Shown here piece by piece: positions 42,078-53,605 of a DNA stretch of 64,000 bases. The stretch comes from Saccharothrix coeruleofusca (GTDB taxonomy: Bacteria > Actinomycetota > Actinomycetes > Mycobacteriales > Pseudonocardiaceae). The stretch lies in assembly GCF_014648515.1 (NCBI RefSeq), contig NZ_BMRG01000014.1:57516-121515 (forward strand). The letters are read 5' to 3'. The notes under the pieces were generated by a model. That model worked only from the letters and a program-made list of their open reading frames with translations, did no database searches and was not told where the DNA came from. Both the position numbers and the translations under genes were made by a program. The number at the start of each line of letters is the position of its first letter. Position 1 is the stretch's first letter.

Positions 42078-43250
42078 TCACGCCGCTCTTCCCCCGACGA
42101 TCAACTTCTCCAGTTGGTCTGCCGCGGCCGCCGGTCCGTTGGACTGCCGCAGCCGCTGCGCGTTCTCCGCCAGCGCGGTCCTGATCGCCGGGTCGTTCAC
42201 CACGTGGTCCAGGGCATTGCGGAACTCCTCCGGCCCGGCCTGGTGATCGACCACGACGCCGGTGCCCAGAGCCACGAGCTTGCGCGCGATCTCCTTCTGA
42301 TCCGATGCCCTGGGCACGATCACCATGGGCAGCCCCAGCAACAGACCCTCCATCGCGGAGTTCATGCCCGCGTGGGTCAGGAACGCCTCGCAGTGTTCCA
42401 GCACCGCCGACTGCGGCACGTACCTGCGCGCCACCACGTTCGCGGGCAGGTGGCCGATCTCCTCCGGGTCGGTGTGCGAGGTGGCCATCACCACGAACCA
42501 GTCGTCGCCGGCGAACGCTTCGGCCACCTTCCGGAAGAACCACGCGCCGCGGGTGAAGAACGTGCCGGTCGACACGTAGAGGGTGCGCTCGTTCTCGATC
42601 CGGTCCCAGGGGAGATCCGAGTCGCCCCTGTCGGGCTCAGGACGAAGGGGGCCCACGAAGTGGAAGCGCTCGTCGAACGTCTCGCGGTGAGGCTGCAACT
42701 CCTCGATGACGTTCACCAGTGCCAGCGCGGCGTTGCGGTGCACTCGGCGGCGAAGCCCCGGCTGGATCTTGGCGAAGCCCGACCACTTGACGAACGCCGC
42801 CATCTTGGGACCCGCGAGGCGGCGCACGTCATCGAGCAGCACCTGTTCGTTGACCGCGTAGGTGACGTGGAACGCCGCGCAGGGCACGCCCGCCGCCTCG
42901 GCCGCGTGCACTCCCCAGAGCGACATGATGTCCGTGACCACGACGTCCGGGCGCAGCTCTGCGATGCGGGCCTTGAGGAACGAGCTGAGTCGGACGCGTT
43001 CGCGGTACACGTCGCGCATCCAGCGCAGCCGGCCGAACTTGCGTTTGACGGACCTCTCCTCGGCCACCGCGGAGCGCGGCATGATGTCGAGCTCGACGAT
43101 CTCACAGCCGAGGTCGCGGAAGACGTCCGCGAAGGCGGCGCTGATCGCGACGGTGACGTGGCCGCCCCTGCCGACCAGCTCCGCGGCCAGGGCGGTCATC
43201 GGGACCACGTGGCCGTGCAGTGGGAAGGGTGCGAGCAGGTATCGGGACAT
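42078..43250 (-). CDS. GT1 (macrolide/natural-product type) glycosyltransferase
   Basis: About 390 residues of the MGT/GT-B fold: N-terminal LAPFPLHGHVVPMTALAAEL acceptor domain with catalytic-type His in PLHGH; C-terminal nucleotide-sugar motif AVLEHCEAFLTHAGMNSAME (HxGxxS/T-like) and PMVIVPRASDQKEIARKLVA. Such enzymes add a hexose or deoxyhexose to a peptide or polyketide; no deoxysugar biosynthesis genes are visible, so a common UDP-sugar is more likely. ATG 43250, 8 bases after the alpha/beta hydrolase gene. Alternatively it inactivates the product as self-protection, with the exported glycosidase reversing it. Confidence 0.88.
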   Translation of the reverse strand: MSRYLLAPFPLHGHVVPMTALAAELVGRGGHVTVAISAAFADVFRDLGCEIVELDIMPRSAVAEERSVKRKFGRLRWMRDVYRERVRLSSFLKARIAELRPDVVVTDIMSLWGVHAAEAAGVPCAAFHVTYAVNEQVLLDDVRRLAGPKMAAFVKWSGFAKIQPGLRRRVHRNAALALVNVIEELQPHRETFDERFHFVGPLRPEPDRGDSDLPWDRIENERTLYVSTGTFFTRGAWFFRKVAEAFAGDDWFVVMATSHTDPEEIGHLPANVVARRYVPQSAVLEHCEAFLTHAGMNSAMEGLLLGLPMVIVPRASDQKEIARKLVALGTGVVVDHQAGPEEFRNALDHVVNDPAIRTALAENAQRLRQSNGPAAAADQLEKLIVGGRAA

Positions 43251-43258
43251 GCCGGCTC

Positions 43259-44056
43259 CTATGCGTGGAAGAACTTGACGATGCTGTCGTTGACGGCTTC
43301 CGGCCTCTCCAGGTAGCCGTAGTGGCCTGCGCCGGCGACGACCTCGAACGTCGCCCCTGGGATGATCCCGGCCAGCTCCTCTCCGTGGGCGGGAGGTGTC
43401 AGGACGTCGTCCGAGAACGCGATCACGTGGCAAGGCACCCGGATTCCGCCGTAGGCCGGGGTGCGGTCCGGCATCGGTTCGAGGGCGAGCTGGGCCCGCA
43501 CGCCGGGTCCGTCCGGTAGCACGAGCTCGAACAGGTCGAGCCAGTCGCGGATCTCACCATGGTCGTCCAATGTAGACCTGGACAGTGAGGTCAGCGCGGT
43601 GATCACGGCACGGTACGCGGCGGGGACCCGCACGCCGGAGTCGTACAGCTCGATCTCGGCGCGGGCGAGGGCGGTGCGGAACGCGTCGCTGCGCGCCCGG
43701 CTCGCCATCAGCACCACCTGGCGCACGAGGTCGGGCCGGGCCAGCGCGAGCTCCTGCGCCACGTAGGCGCCGAGCGACGTGCCGACGACCCGCACGCCGC
43801 TGAGCCCGAGGTGGTCGATCAGCCCGACGACGTCACCGACCATGTCGTGCACGGTGAAGGAGTCCGGGCACGATGACGGCTCGATGCCGCGGTTGTCGAC
43901 GGTGATCACGCGGTAACCCGCGGAGAGCAGGGCCGGCACCTGGTGCGCGTGCCACACCCGGCCGGGGCTGCCCGATCCCATGAGCAGCAGGACCGGATCA
44001 CCGCCGCCGGTGTCGCTGTAGTGCAGGTGGATCCCGTTGACCGGCGCGAACGGCAT
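43259..44056 (-). CDS. Alpha/beta hydrolase
   Basis: 265 residues. N-terminal HLHYSDTGGGDPVLLLMGSG with the oxyanion-hole region, nucleophile elbow VVGTSLGAYVAQE (G-x-S-x-G), acid region VIAFSDDVLTPP and catalytic His in GAGHYGYLERP. Typical small alpha/beta hydrolase with a cap domain of about 60 residues. Only three bases separate it from the acylase stop and eight from the glycosyltransferase start, so it is co-transcribed. Possible roles: editing thioesterase for the NRPS, or ester hydrolysis of a side chain; undecided. Confidence 0.85.
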   Translation of the reverse strand: MPFAPVNGIHLHYSDTGGGDPVLLLMGSGSPGRVWHAHQVPALLSAGYRVITVDNRGIEPSSCPDSFTVHDMVGDVVGLIDHLGLSGVRVVGTSLGAYVAQELALARPDLVRQVVLMASRARSDAFRTALARAEIELYDSGVRVPAAYRAVITALTSLSRSTLDDHGEIRDWLDLFELVLPDGPGVRAQLALEPMPDRTPAYGGIRVPCHVIAFSDDVLTPPAHGEELAGIIPGATFEVVAGAGHYGYLERPEAVNDSIVKFFHA

Positions 44057-44059
44057 GCC

Positions 44060-46393
44060 TCACCTCAGGTTTCCGACGAGCCGGACGATTCGCAGCGCCG
44101 GCGAGGAGTGGATGTCTTTCTCGGTGAACCGTTCCCGCACCCAGTCACCCCTGGAGAACAACGCCGTCTGGTCGGCGTGGTGCGGTGATGACGGATCGGT
44201 GGACTGCGAGTAGGTCATCAGCGAGTGAGCCTCGGGGGGCCTGCCGGCCCGGAACTCCACGACCTGCACGAAGCTCGATCCGTAGACCACGTCGGTGTAG
44301 CCGCCGTCGCCCCAGACCGGCGTGATCACGTTGAGCACGCCGAGCTCGTGCTGGCTCCCGTGGATCGGGATCCGCTGCCCGGCACGGGTCACGTACTGGC
44401 TCGCGCCCAGCGGCGCGTCGTGGGCGACCCCTGCGGCGGTCAGCTCCTGTGCCGCGTCACCGAACGCCTGCTGGATTTCGGCCAGGTCGACGGCGAGTGT
44501 GTTCGGGGTGCTGAGCGGCTCGGCCGGGTCGAACGGGACCTTCCACAGCCCCGGAGAGGACCGCACCCTCAGCCAGAAGCGGCTGAAGAAAGCCGCTCCA
44601 CTGCTGTCGAGCCGGAAGGTGCCGTCCCATCGCGCGAGCGCGGCACAGGCGGCCGTGACGTCGACCGGGCCTGCGCCCGACGGTGCCTTGCCACCAGGAA
44701 ACGCCTCGCACATCCGCACGGTGTCTGCCAGCACCACCTCGGCGGCCCGACTGCGGTCGGCGAACAACAGCGAGCGCATGGTCTCGTTGGTGAACCCCCT
44801 GCCCGGCAGGCTGTCCGTTCCACCGACCCGCCGGCGAACCTCGAGCTGCAACTCCTGCGCGCGCATCGACAGCTCGGTCGCCGTCGTGCCGAGCACCCGC
44901 GGGTAGCCCGTCAGCGGCGCGTCCGGATTGGCGATCCACGGGGTGTTGTTCGCGTTCGCCACGGTGTCCCTGCGGATCAGCACCGGCAGGCGGCCAGGTC
45001 CGAGCAGGCCGGGTTCCCTGGCATCCGGGTCGGAGCCCCAGGCGCACTCGCCGCGTGATCCATCCAGGATGGACGTGCCACTCTGCGGGAAGACCACGGC
45101 GCCGAGCGGGGTGCTGCACTTCTTCGCATGCTCGTCGGTGACATGCGGCGCGACCTGGATGTCCGCGTACAGGGAGTTTCCCCGACGGTCGACGGCGAGC
45201 GTGTTGACCCACGGCAGGCCCAGCGTCTTCGACAGCGTCTCGCGGAGGTCACCGACGCTGCCCGCGCGGTTGAGGCCGGCCCAGGTGTCGAGCAGCCGGA
45301 AGTTCGTCGCGTTGGCGTCCCGCAGCACGTAGACGGTTGCGCCCCACGGCAACGGCACTCCCGACACCCCGGCGAGCACCGGCCCGTACTCGGTGGCCCA
45401 CAGCGTCCTGGTGACCGCGCCGATCGAACCGTCCGGCCGCCGCACCTCGACCACGACCTCCTGCGAGGTCATCTCCTTCCGCACGCCGTCCACGAGGTAT
45501 TCGGTGGGCGCGCCCGGCACCGTGGGGACCTCGAAGAGCCCGGCGGTCACCGCGGTCGACACCGTGTGGCTCCACGCGACATCCTCGTTGTGGCCGATCG
45601 CGAGGACCGGGATGCCGAGCAGCGACGCGCCGGAGACGTTGAGGCGTCCGGGAATGGTGAGGTGGGCCTGCCAGAACCGGCGCACGCCCTGCCACGGGTA
45701 GTGCGGGTTGGCGAGCAGCACGCTGCCGCCGTTCGCCGCGTCCTCCGAGCCGGCTGCGATGGCGTTGCTGCCCAGGCTGAAGTCGGGCTGGAGGCGCTGG
45801 ACCAGTGCGGCCGCCTCGACCGGCGCCTGGCCGGTCACCGCGGCGGGTGGCTGGGCGCTCACCAGTCCGTCGATCATCGCCCCGCTGCCGGAGACGAGGG
45901 TGATCGCGTAGACGTGCCGGTAGACGTCCCGTTCCGCGATGGGCCGGGCCGTGCCGTTACAGGTTTGCCCGCTCTGGGCCAGGTAGCGGTTGTAGCCGCG
46001 GACGTAGCCGTGGACGAGATCCCGCACCGGTGGGGAGACGGAGCGGGCGTAGCCGTCGATCACGCCGCTGCCGTTGATCCGCTGGAAGTACAGGTCGCTG
46101 TTGAGGTTGGTGCTCACCGAGCCCACCCCGGAGTTCACCGGACCGTCCGGTCCGAGGTGGAGTGACCGCTTCCCCTCGACCGTCAGGTAGGTGTCTGCGA
46201 GCACGCAGAGGTTGTCCTGCGCGCTTGCGTAGCCGTAGCCGTAGCCGAGGCCGAGGTGGTCGCTCGCGGTGATGTGCGGGATGCCGTGTTCGGTGTAACG
46301 GATCGTGGTACCGATCGGACGGCCGTGCACAGGTGTTGCGAGCCCGGCGACCAGCGTGACCACCACGGCGCACACCTTCAGAACGCGCCTCAT
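44060..46393 (-). CDS. Secreted penicillin-acylase-type (Ntn) amidohydrolase
   Basis: 777 residues with a Sec signal peptide (MRRVLKVCAVVVTLVAGLAT). Alpha-subunit start: ITASDHLGLGYGYGYASAQD. The autoproteolytic site and nucleophile is Ser209 in PDFSLGSNAIAAGSEDAANG (Gly-Ser-Asn). The beta subunit has LANPHYPWQGVRRFWQAHLT and AIGHNEDVAWSHTVSTAVT. Size and motifs match aculeacin A acylase, cyclic-lipopeptide acylases and PvdQ. In NRPS clusters such enzymes remove an N-terminal acyl chain after export. The substrate would be the acylated NRPS product; this implies a starter condensation domain upstream, outside the window. Confidence 0.9.
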   Translation of the reverse strand: MRRVLKVCAVVVTLVAGLATPVHGRPIGTTIRYTEHGIPHITASDHLGLGYGYGYASAQDNLCVLADTYLTVEGKRSLHLGPDGPVNSGVGSVSTNLNSDLYFQRINGSGVIDGYARSVSPPVRDLVHGYVRGYNRYLAQSGQTCNGTARPIAERDVYRHVYAITLVSGSGAMIDGLVSAQPPAAVTGQAPVEAAALVQRLQPDFSLGSNAIAAGSEDAANGGSVLLANPHYPWQGVRRFWQAHLTIPGRLNVSGASLLGIPVLAIGHNEDVAWSHTVSTAVTAGLFEVPTVPGAPTEYLVDGVRKEMTSQEVVVEVRRPDGSIGAVTRTLWATEYGPVLAGVSGVPLPWGATVYVLRDANATNFRLLDTWAGLNRAGSVGDLRETLSKTLGLPWVNTLAVDRRGNSLYADIQVAPHVTDEHAKKCSTPLGAVVFPQSGTSILDGSRGECAWGSDPDAREPGLLGPGRLPVLIRRDTVANANNTPWIANPDAPLTGYPRVLGTTATELSMRAQELQLEVRRRVGGTDSLPGRGFTNETMRSLLFADRSRAAEVVLADTVRMCEAFPGGKAPSGAGPVDVTAACAALARWDGTFRLDSSGAAFFSRFWLRVRSSPGLWKVPFDPAEPLSTPNTLAVDLAEIQQAFGDAAQELTAAGVAHDAPLGASQYVTRAGQRIPIHGSQHELGVLNVITPVWGDGGYTDVVYGSSFVQVVEFRAGRPPEAHSLMTYSQSTDPSSPHHADQTALFSRGDWVRERFTEKDIHSSPALRIVRLVGNLR

Positions 46394-46486
46394 TCCCCTG
46401 CCTCTCCCCTGTGTGATCCGACTGCCGGGCAGGCCGCCTCCACGACGCGCGGTCAGCGGAGGCGGCCTTCGCGTGCTGCGCCCAGG

Positions 46487-46711
46487 TCAGTTGCGGCCTG
46501 CTTCGGCCATCGCACGGACGAGACTGGCGGGACGCATGTCGGTCCAGTTCTCCTCGATGTGGTCGAGGGCTTGCTGGCGGGACACGGACTCGAGTTCGAT
46601 GGTCCACCCGGCGGGCACGTCCACGAACGACGGCCAGAGGGAGTACTGGCCCTCCTCGTTGATCAGCGCGTGGTAGATGCCGTCGTTGTCCTCGAACGGA
46701 TTGGTGGACAT
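46487..46711 (-). CDS. MbtH-like protein
   Basis: 74 residues. [36 protein letters not shown] and the closing WTDMRPASL give the family signature (NPFxD, SLWP, WTDxRP). MbtH proteins bind adenylation domains and make them soluble and active. It lies 17 bases after the second NRPS gene, so it serves this assembly line. ATG 46711 is preceded by GAAGGAGAA, a good ribosome-binding site. Confidence 0.97.
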   Translation of the reverse strand: MSTNPFEDNDGIYHALINEEGQYSLWPSFVDVPAGWTIELESVSRQQALDHIEENWTDMRPASLVRAMAEAGRN

Positions 46712-46728
46712 GGAGTTTCTCCTTCAGT

Positions 46729-49700
46729 TCAGTGGTTGCCGAGCTCGCGCCCGATGGCGGCGACCGCGGCCGGGTCGGACAGCATGTCGCCGTGGGTCGC
46801 GTCGACGTCGTGGTTGCGGACGTGACCCGCCACGTGCGGCTGCCAGGCCTCGGCGGTCGCGAGGCGTGCCACCTCCTCCGGCACGACGACACCCGGCGTG
46901 GGCCGCGTGGCGGTGAAGAACACGAGGTCTCCGCCAAAGGTCTCCGGGTTGAACGTTCGCATCAGCCGATGGTTGTTCGCGAACACCTTCATCGACGACT
47001 TAATGCGCTCCTCGCCGAGTGTCGCAAGCCGGTGGTTGTGGTCGGTCAGATACCGCACGTACCGCGTCACGACGGCATCGGCGTCGACCAGCAGCTCCGC
47101 CGGGTCCAGCTCGAAGTCCGCGACGAACGCGCTCGCGAACAGCTCGTGCTCCGGCACGTCCTCGTCGCTGTGGCCCGCGACGGGCGGATACGCGTCGACG
47201 ACCACCAGCCGCGACACCTCGTGGCCGAGCCGCTCCAGCCGGGTCGCCATGGCGTGCACGACCAGGCCGCCGAACGACCAGCCCAGCAGCTGGTAGGGCC
47301 CTTCCGGTTGCACGGCGAGCACTTGCCGCACGTAGTCGTCGGCCATCTCCCCGATCGACGACGGCAACGTGCCGCGGCCGTCCAGGCCACGCGCCTGCAG
47401 GCCGTGCATCGGCTGGTCGGCGAAGGTCATCAGACCCGCGTAGCACCAGCTCGTGCCCGATCCGGGGTGGACGCAGAACAGCGGTGGGCCGTCCCCGGTG
47501 CGCCGCAGCGGCAACGGGGACTCGAACGGATCTCGTTCGACGTCCGAACCCAGTTCCGCGGCCAGCGCGGCCACGGTTGGCGCCTCGAACACGCTGCGCA
47601 CCGAAAGATCCGCGCCGAAGACGTCCCTGATACGGCGCACCAGTCTCGTCGCGAGGAAGGAGTGCCCGCCCAGCCGGAAGAAGTCGTCGTCGATCCCGAC
47701 CTCCGGCAGGCCGAGCAACTCGGTGAACAGGCCGCACAAGACCTCTTCCTCCGGCGTGCGGGGACCGCGGGTGGTCTCGGTCTCCGCGTCCGGGAGCAGG
47801 TCGCGGTTCAGCTTCCCGTTGGGTGTCAACGGGAACGACTCCACTGCGACGAACGCGGCAGGCACCATGTAGTCGGGCAGGCTCTCCCCCACGTGCTTGG
47901 CCAGCGCCCGGCCGTCGACCCGATCGCCCTTCGGCACGACGTACGCGACGAGCCGCTTCTCCCGCGCCAGCACCGCGACCTGGGCCACGTCCGGATGCCG
48001 CGCGATCGTCGCCTCGATCTCGCCGGGCTCGATCCGGAACCCGCGGATCTTGACCTGGTGATCGGCCCGACCGGCGAACCTGAGCTCACCGTCCGGCGTC
48101 CAGCTCACCAGGTCGCCGGTGCGGTACATGCGGCCTTCGCCGAACGGACAAGCCACGAACCGTTCCGCGGTCATGCCCGGCCTGCGCAGGTAACCGCGGG
48201 CCAGCCCGGCACCCGCGATGTACAGCTCGCCGATCGCACCGGGTGGCACCGGGTTCAGCCCTGGATCAAGCACGTACAGCCGGGCGTTCGCGATGGGTCC
48301 GCCGATGGGCGGCGGCACCGGCCACGAGGCTGGGCTCTCCGGCAGGATCCTGGCCGTCATCACGTGCGTCTCGGTCGGGCCGTACTGGTTGTGCAGGCGG
48401 CGCGGGACCTTCGCGAAGAACTCCCGCATCGCCGCGCTCGGCACCAGCGCCTCACCGGACTGCACGACGTCCACGAGCGCGGGCAGCACCAGACCGCGTT
48501 CGTTCGCCGCGTCGCAGACCGCGTCCACGACGAGGTTCGGCGCGTACAACTCCTGCACCCCGTGCCGGTCCAGCCAGCGCACCAGCTGCTCGGAGTCGCG
48601 CCGGGTCTCCTCCGGGCACTCCGCGAGCGTCTTGCCGAACAACAGCGCCGAGCAGATCTCCTGGATCGAACCGTCGAAGCTGATCGGCGCGAACTGCGCG
48701 GTGACCTTGCGGCCGTGCCGGGGAATCACCTCGTCCTGCCAGATCACCAGGTTCAGCGGCCCGCGCGAGGTCTGCACGACCGCCTTGGGCCTGCCGGTCG
48801 ATCCCGAGGTGTAGATGACGTAGAACGGGTGCTCCGGCCTCAGCGGCACCGTGCGTTCGGCGTCCGTGACGTCCTCGCTGGGCTGATCGAGTCGCAGGCC
48901 ATCCAGCAGTTCGGCGTCGAGCACGATCGCGGGCTTGGCGTCGGAGAGCATGTACCGCACGCGATCGGCCGGGTAGTTCACGTCGATCGGCACGTACGCC
49001 GCACCCGACTTGAACACCGCCAGTGCGGTGACGATCAGCTCCGGCGACCGCGGCAACGCCACGGCGACGTAGTCCTCCGGCCCCAGCCCCTGCGCGATGA
49101 GGTGACGCGCCAGCCGGTTCGCTCGCGCGTTCACCTCGCCGTAGGTCAGGCTGGTGTCACCGAAGATCACCGCCAGCCGGTCGGGATCCCGCTTCACCTG
49201 GGCCTCGAACAGCTCCGGCACCGAACGCCACGGCAGGTCGCGCCGGGTGTCGTTCCACTCGGTCAGCACCCGGTGACGTTCCCTGGTACCCAGCAGGTCG
49301 ATGCCGCTGACCTTCACGTTCGGGTTGCTCACCACCGCGTCCAGCAACCGCACCAGCCGTTCCGCGAGTTGCCGCACGGTGCTCTCGTCGAACAGGTCGC
49401 GGCTGTACTCGACGGCCGCGAGCATGCCGGCGGGCTTGCCCTCCCGACGTCGCTCGACGAACGAGAACACGAGGTCGAACTTCGCCGAGGTGAGGTCGGT
49501 CTGCTCGCGGGTCACCGTGAGCCCTGGGAGTTTGCCGTGTGCCTGGGTCGCCGCGGAATCGTCGTTGTTGTTGACCGTGAGCTGCACCTGGTACAGCGGG
49601 TGGCGCGACAGCGAGCGCGCGGGGTTCAGCGTGTCGACGAGCCGCTCGAACGGCACGTCCTGGTTGGCGTAGGCGCCGAGCGCCGCACCGCGGGCCCGTG

Positions 49701-52700
49701 CCACCAGATCGCGGAACCTCGGGTCGCCCGAGACGTCCGTGCGCAGCACCAGGGAGTTCACGAAGAAGCCGATGAGATCGGTCAGCGCCTCGTCGGTGCG
49801 GCCCGCGATCGGCGTGCCGATCGGGATGTCCGTGCCGGCGCCCAACCGGTGCAGCAGGGCCGCCAGACCGGCCTGCAACACCATGAACGGCGTCGCCTTC
49901 GTCGCACGGGCGAGGTTCAGCAACGCGGTGTGCAGCTGCGCGGGAACTTCGAACTCGACCAGACCGCCGCGGTTGGTCGACACCGCGGGCCGCGGCCGGT
50001 CCGCGGGCAGCCGCAGTTCCTCCGGCAGGCCCGCGAGCGCCGTGCGCCAGTGCTCCAGCTGCCGGTCCAGCTCGGTGCCGAGCAGATCCCGTTGCCACAG
50101 CGTGTAGTCCGCGTACTGCACCGGCAACGGCGCCCAGTCCGGGGGTTCACCGCCGACGCGGGCGGCGTAGGCGATCGTGAGGTCCCGCACCAGCAACGGC
50201 ATCGACCAGCCGTCACCGACGACGTGGTGCATCAGCAGCACCAGCACGAAGTCCCGTTCGCCGAGCCGCAACAGGTAGGTGCGCAACGGGTTCTGCCCAA
50301 CGAGGTCGAACCGGTGAGCACCGATCTCCGCGAGGCGTTGCGGCAGTTCCGCCTCGGTCAGGTCGGCGACGGTGAGGTTCGGCTCCGCCTCCGGCAGCAC
50401 GACCTGGTGCGGTCCCTCGGCGTCTTCTCCGAACACGGTGCGCAACGGTTCGTGCCGGTTGGCCACATCGACCAGCGCGGCGCGCAACGCGTCCTCGTCG
50501 AGCGTGCCGGACAACCGCATCGGCACGATGATGTTGTAGGTCGGGTTCGGGCCCTCCACCTGGTTGAGGAACCACAGCCGTTGCTGGGCATAGGACAGGG
50601 GGATCCGGTCCGGCCGCTCGCGGCGCGTGAGCGCGGGACGTCCCGGCCCGGCGTGGTCGAGCAGTTCGGACAACGCGGCGACGGTCGGCCGTTCGAAGAG
50701 CTGGCGGATGGACAGCTCGGCGTCGAGCGTCGACCGCACCCGGCTGACGAGCCTCGTCGCCAGCAGCGAGTGGCCCCCCAGGTCGAAGAAGCTCTCGTCG
50801 ATACCGACCGGGCCGACCCCCAGCACGTCCGCGAACATCCCGCACAGCGCCTCTTCCCTGGGGCTGCGCGGAGTCCGTGACGCGGTGGCTGCCCGCACCG
50901 GTGCCGGTAGCGCCTTGCGGTCCACCTTGCCGTTCGGGGTCAGCGGCATCTCGGCCAGTCGCATGAACGCGTCCGGCACGAGGTGCGGTGGCAGCGTTTC
51001 GGCGAGCCTGGCCCGCACCTCGGCCGGCTCGTCCGCTGCCACGTAGTACGCGACCAGCCGCTTGTCGCCGGGGACGTCCTCGCGCACCAGCACGACGGGC
51101 TGCGGCACGATCCGGCCGAGCGCTGTCTCGACCTCCCCCGGCTCCACCCGGAACCCGCGAATCTTGACCTGGTCGTCAGCCCTTCCTGCGAAGTACAGCC
51201 GCCCGGCGCAGTCCCACCGAGCCAGGTCGCCGGTGCGGTACATGCGGCCGTGCGCCGTGGCCACGAACCGTTGCGCGGTCAGACCGGGACGACCGAGGTA
51301 GCCCCTGGCCAGTCCCGGCCCGGACACGTACAGCTCACCGATCACACCGGGCGCCACCGGCTTCAGGTTCGCGTCCAGCAGGTGCAGCGTCGTGCCGGTG
51401 ACCGGCGGGCCGAGCGGTGGCGGGACGTCCTGCCCGGACAGCGGCGAGCTGAGGGTGGCCGCGACCGTGGTCTCGGTCGGGCCGTACCCGTTCTCCAGCA
51501 CGTGGTCGCGTGACCACGTCTCCACCACACCGGGGGGCGGCGCCTCACCGGCGACGAGGATCGTCGTGCCGTGCGGCAGTTCCGGCAGCACGGCCAGCGC
51601 GGTCGGCGGCAGGACGAGGTGCGTGACCCGGTGCTCGCGCACGAACTCGGACAGGGGCTCGCCCGGTGCGATCTGCTCAGCCGTGCCCACGACCAGGCAT
51701 CCGCCGTTCAGCAGCGCGGCGGTCATCTCGAAGAACGCGGCGTCGAAGCTGGGCGAGGCGAACTGCAGCACCCGGCTGTCCTGCCCCGTCCTCATCCGGG
51801 CGTGCTGGGCGTGGGCCAGTGCCGCGATGCCCCGATGCGTCACCGCGACGCCCTTGGGCTGCCCGGTCGACCCGGACGTGTAGATGACGTAAGCGAGTCC
51901 GTCGCTCCTTTGCGGAACGGCGACGGGCGTCGCAGGCAGGGAGGCCGCCTCGTCGAGATCGGCCTCGGTGAGCACGCACTGCGGCTGGGCGTCGTTCAGC
52001 ATGTAGTCGATGCGGCTCTGCGGGTAGTCGCCGTCGACCGGCACGTACGCCGCACCGGCCTTCATCACGCCCAGCGACGCGACAACGCGACCGGTCGACC
52101 TCGGCATCATGACCGCGACCAGGTCGTCCGCGCTCACCCCGCGGCTGAGCAGCAGGTGCGCCACCTGGTTCGCCTGTGCGTCCAGTTCGGCGTACGACGT
52201 GACGGCGCCGGCGAAGTCCACCGCGGGCGCGTGCGGCGTGCGCTGCACGACGTCGGCGAACAGCTGGTCGAACGTGCCGGCGGTGACGTCCGCCTGCGGT
52301 CCGCGTGCCCACTCGGCCAAGCGCGCGAGCGTCTGAGAGCTCAGCAGCTGCACGTCCGCAAGCCGCTGGTCCGGGTCCGCAGCGAACGCGAGCAGCGCCC
52401 GTTCGATCTGGTCGAGCACGTCCTCCGCGGCCTCGGCGGTGAACACATCCGGCCGGTAGTCCAGGCGCAGCGCCATCTTCCGGCCCGGCGCGCCCACGAA
52501 CGCGAGAGGGTAGTGCGTGGCGTCGCGGCCCCGCACGTCCGTCACCCTCAGCTCGCCCCGCGGCGCGGACCCGCCGCCGGTGCCGGTCGGGTAGTTCTCG
52601 AAGACGAACCCGGTATCGAACAACGTGCCGTGCCCGGCGAGCCGCTGGACGTCGGCGAGGCTCACGTGCTGATGCGCCAGCAACGCGAGCTGGCCCGCCT

Positions 52701-53604
52701 GCAACCGGTTCAGGTACTCGGCGACTGTGTCCCTGCCGCGGGTGCGGGCCCGCATCGGCATGGTGTTGATGAACAACCCGACCATGCGTTCCACACCGGG
52801 GATCTCGGCAGGACGCCCCGACGTCGTGATGCCGGTGACCACGTCGTCGCGGCCGGTCAGGCGGGACAGCACCACCGCCCACGCGCCGAGCACGACCGTG
52901 TTGAGCGTCAGCCCCTGGGCCCGCGCCCACCGCGTCAACGCCGTCGTGGTGTCCTCGGTCAGTTCCCGGTGCAGCTGCACCGGTGCGGCGGTGCCGGGTT
53001 CCGGTGCGACGATCGTCGGCTCGACCCCGTCCAGCGCGGCGCTCCAGACGGCGTCGGAGTCCTCCTTGCGCTGCCTGCCCAGCCATTCCAGGTAGCCGCG
53101 GAACGCCGGGACCGGCGGCAGGTCACCCCTGCCGGAGTACAGCGCGACCAGGTCGCGCAGCACGATCGGCATGGACCAGCCGTCCACCAGCATGTGGTGG
53201 AAGGTCAGCACCAGGTGGTGCGTCCGCTCGTCGAACCGCAGCAGCGCGCTGCGGAAGAGCGGCGGCTTCGCGAGGTCGAACCGCTCCGCCAGCTCCTCGG
53301 CGGCGATCTCCTTCGCCTTGGCCTCGTCCGGCACGTCCACCACCCGCCAAGGCACGGTGACCGCGTTGGGGATCACCTGCACCGGCCGGCTGAGCCCCTC
53401 GTGCCGGAACCCGGCGCGCAGGCTGTCGTGCCTCGCGAGCAGGGCGTTCAGCGCCGCCTCCATCGCCGTCTCGTCCAGCCCGCCCGCGAGTTCCACGACG
53501 AGCTGCACGGCGTAGACGTCCGGCCCGGCTCCGTCGTAGACGTGGTGGAAGAGCATGCCTTCCTGCAGCGGGGACAGCGGCAGGATGTCCTGCAGCCCAC
53601 TCAT
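46729..53604 (-). CDS. NRPS: C-A-T-C-A-T-TE (terminal two modules)
   Basis: 2291 residues. Starts [20 protein letters not shown] (acceptor-type end, then C domain). C1 ~1-435, HHMLVDG ~132, follows an upstream epimerase so should be DCL type. A1 ~440-915 ([18 protein letters not shown]); specificity residues by eye D-A-F-V-L-A-G-V-A, no confident substrate. T1 GGHSLL ~942. C2 ~1000-1430, HHVVGDG. A2 ~1465-1945 (FDGSIQE; residues D-G-Q-Y-V-S-Q-V-M, distantly like proline/pipecolate codes DVQxxxHVV; weak). T2 GGHSFL ~1980. TE ~2040-2291 with GWSFGG (Ser ~2108) and DATHGD (His ~2270). The TE releases or cyclises the peptide. ATG 53604 sits just after the upstream NRPS stop, with GAGGAGGAG as ribosome-binding site. 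Confidence 0.96.
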   Translation of the reverse strand: MSGLQDILPLSPLQEGMLFHHVYDGAGPDVYAVQLVVELAGGLDETAMEAALNALLARHDSLRAGFRHEGLSRPVQVIPNAVTVPWRVVDVPDEAKAKEIAAEELAERFDLAKPPLFRSALLRFDERTHHLVLTFHHMLVDGWSMPIVLRDLVALYSGRGDLPPVPAFRGYLEWLGRQRKEDSDAVWSAALDGVEPTIVAPEPGTAAPVQLHRELTEDTTTALTRWARAQGLTLNTVVLGAWAVVLSRLTGRDDVVTGITTSGRPAEIPGVERMVGLFINTMPMRARTRGRDTVAEYLNRLQAGQLALLAHQHVSLADVQRLAGHGTLFDTGFVFENYPTGTGGGSAPRGELRVTDVRGRDATHYPLAFVGAPGRKMALRLDYRPDVFTAEAAEDVLDQIERALLAFAADPDQRLADVQLLSSQTLARLAEWARGPQADVTAGTFDQLFADVVQRTPHAPAVDFAGAVTSYAELDAQANQVAHLLLSRGVSADDLVAVMMPRSTGRVVASLGVMKAGAAYVPVDGDYPQSRIDYMLNDAQPQCVLTEADLDEAASLPATPVAVPQRSDGLAYVIYTSGSTGQPKGVAVTHRGIAALAHAQHARMRTGQDSRVLQFASPSFDAAFFEMTAALLNGGCLVVGTAEQIAPGEPLSEFVREHRVTHLVLPPTALAVLPELPHGTTILVAGEAPPPGVVETWSRDHVLENGYGPTETTVAATLSSPLSGQDVPPPLGPPVTGTTLHLLDANLKPVAPGVIGELYVSGPGLARGYLGRPGLTAQRFVATAHGRMYRTGDLARWDCAGRLYFAGRADDQVKIRGFRVEPGEVETALGRIVPQPVVLVREDVPGDKRLVAYYVAADEPAEVRARLAETLPPHLVPDAFMRLAEMPLTPNGKVDRKALPAPVRAATASRTPRSPREEALCGMFADVLGVGPVGIDESFFDLGGHSLLATRLVSRVRSTLDAELSIRQLFERPTVAALSELLDHAGPGRPALTRRERPDRIPLSYAQQRLWFLNQVEGPNPTYNIIVPMRLSGTLDEDALRAALVDVANRHEPLRTVFGEDAEGPHQVVLPEAEPNLTVADLTEAELPQRLAEIGAHRFDLVGQNPLRTYLLRLGERDFVLVLLMHHVVGDGWSMPLLVRDLTIAYAARVGGEPPDWAPLPVQYADYTLWQRDLLGTELDRQLEHWRTALAGLPEELRLPADRPRPAVSTNRGGLVEFEVPAQLHTALLNLARATKATPFMVLQAGLAALLHRLGAGTDIPIGTPIAGRTDEALTDLIGFFVNSLVLRTDVSGDPRFRDLVARARGAALGAYANQDVPFERLVDTLNPARSLSRHPLYQVQLTVNNNDDSAATQAHGKLPGLTVTREQTDLTSAKFDLVFSFVERRREGKPAGMLAAVEYSRDLFDESTVRQLAERLVRLLDAVVSNPNVKVSGIDLLGTRERHRVLTEWNDTRRDLPWRSVPELFEAQVKRDPDRLAVIFGDTSLTYGEVNARANRLARHLIAQGLGPEDYVAVALPRSPELIVTALAVFKSGAAYVPIDVNYPADRVRYMLSDAKPAIVLDAELLDGLRLDQPSEDVTDAERTVPLRPEHPFYVIYTSGSTGRPKAVVQTSRGPLNLVIWQDEVIPRHGRKVTAQFAPISFDGSIQEICSALLFGKTLAECPEETRRDSEQLVRWLDRHGVQELYAPNLVVDAVCDAANERGLVLPALVDVVQSGEALVPSAAMREFFAKVPRRLHNQYGPTETHVMTARILPESPASWPVPPPIGGPIANARLYVLDPGLNPVPPGAIGELYIAGAGLARGYLRRPGMTAERFVACPFGEGRMYRTGDLVSWTPDGELRFAGRADHQVKIRGFRIEPGEIEATIARHPDVAQVAVLAREKRLVAYVVPKGDRVDGRALAKHVGESLPDYMVPAAFVAVESFPLTPNGKLNRDLLPDAETETTRGPRTPEEEVLCGLFTELLGLPEVGIDDDFFRLGGHSFLATRLVRRIRDVFGADLSVRSVFEAPTVAALAAELGSDVERDPFESPLPLRRTGDGPPLFCVHPGSGTSWCYAGLMTFADQPMHGLQARGLDGRGTLPSSIGEMADDYVRQVLAVQPEGPYQLLGWSFGGLVVHAMATRLERLGHEVSRLVVVDAYPPVAGHSDEDVPEHELFASAFVADFELDPAELLVDADAVVTRYVRYLTDHNHRLATLGEERIKSSMKVFANNHRLMRTFNPETFGGDLVFFTATRPTPGVVVPEEVARLATAEAWQPHVAGHVRNHDVDATHGDMLSDPAAVAAIGRELGNH

Positions 53605-53605
53605 G

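Noticed and set aside
46732-50880. Very long plus-strand open frame (1382 codons) opposite the second NRPS
   Set aside because: It is antisense to well-conserved C, A and T motifs; its Arg/His/Gln-rich translation matches no family and is a codon-bias artefact of high-GC DNA. The same applies to 51571-53964, 53555-56146, 56174-58048 and 59192-63466.
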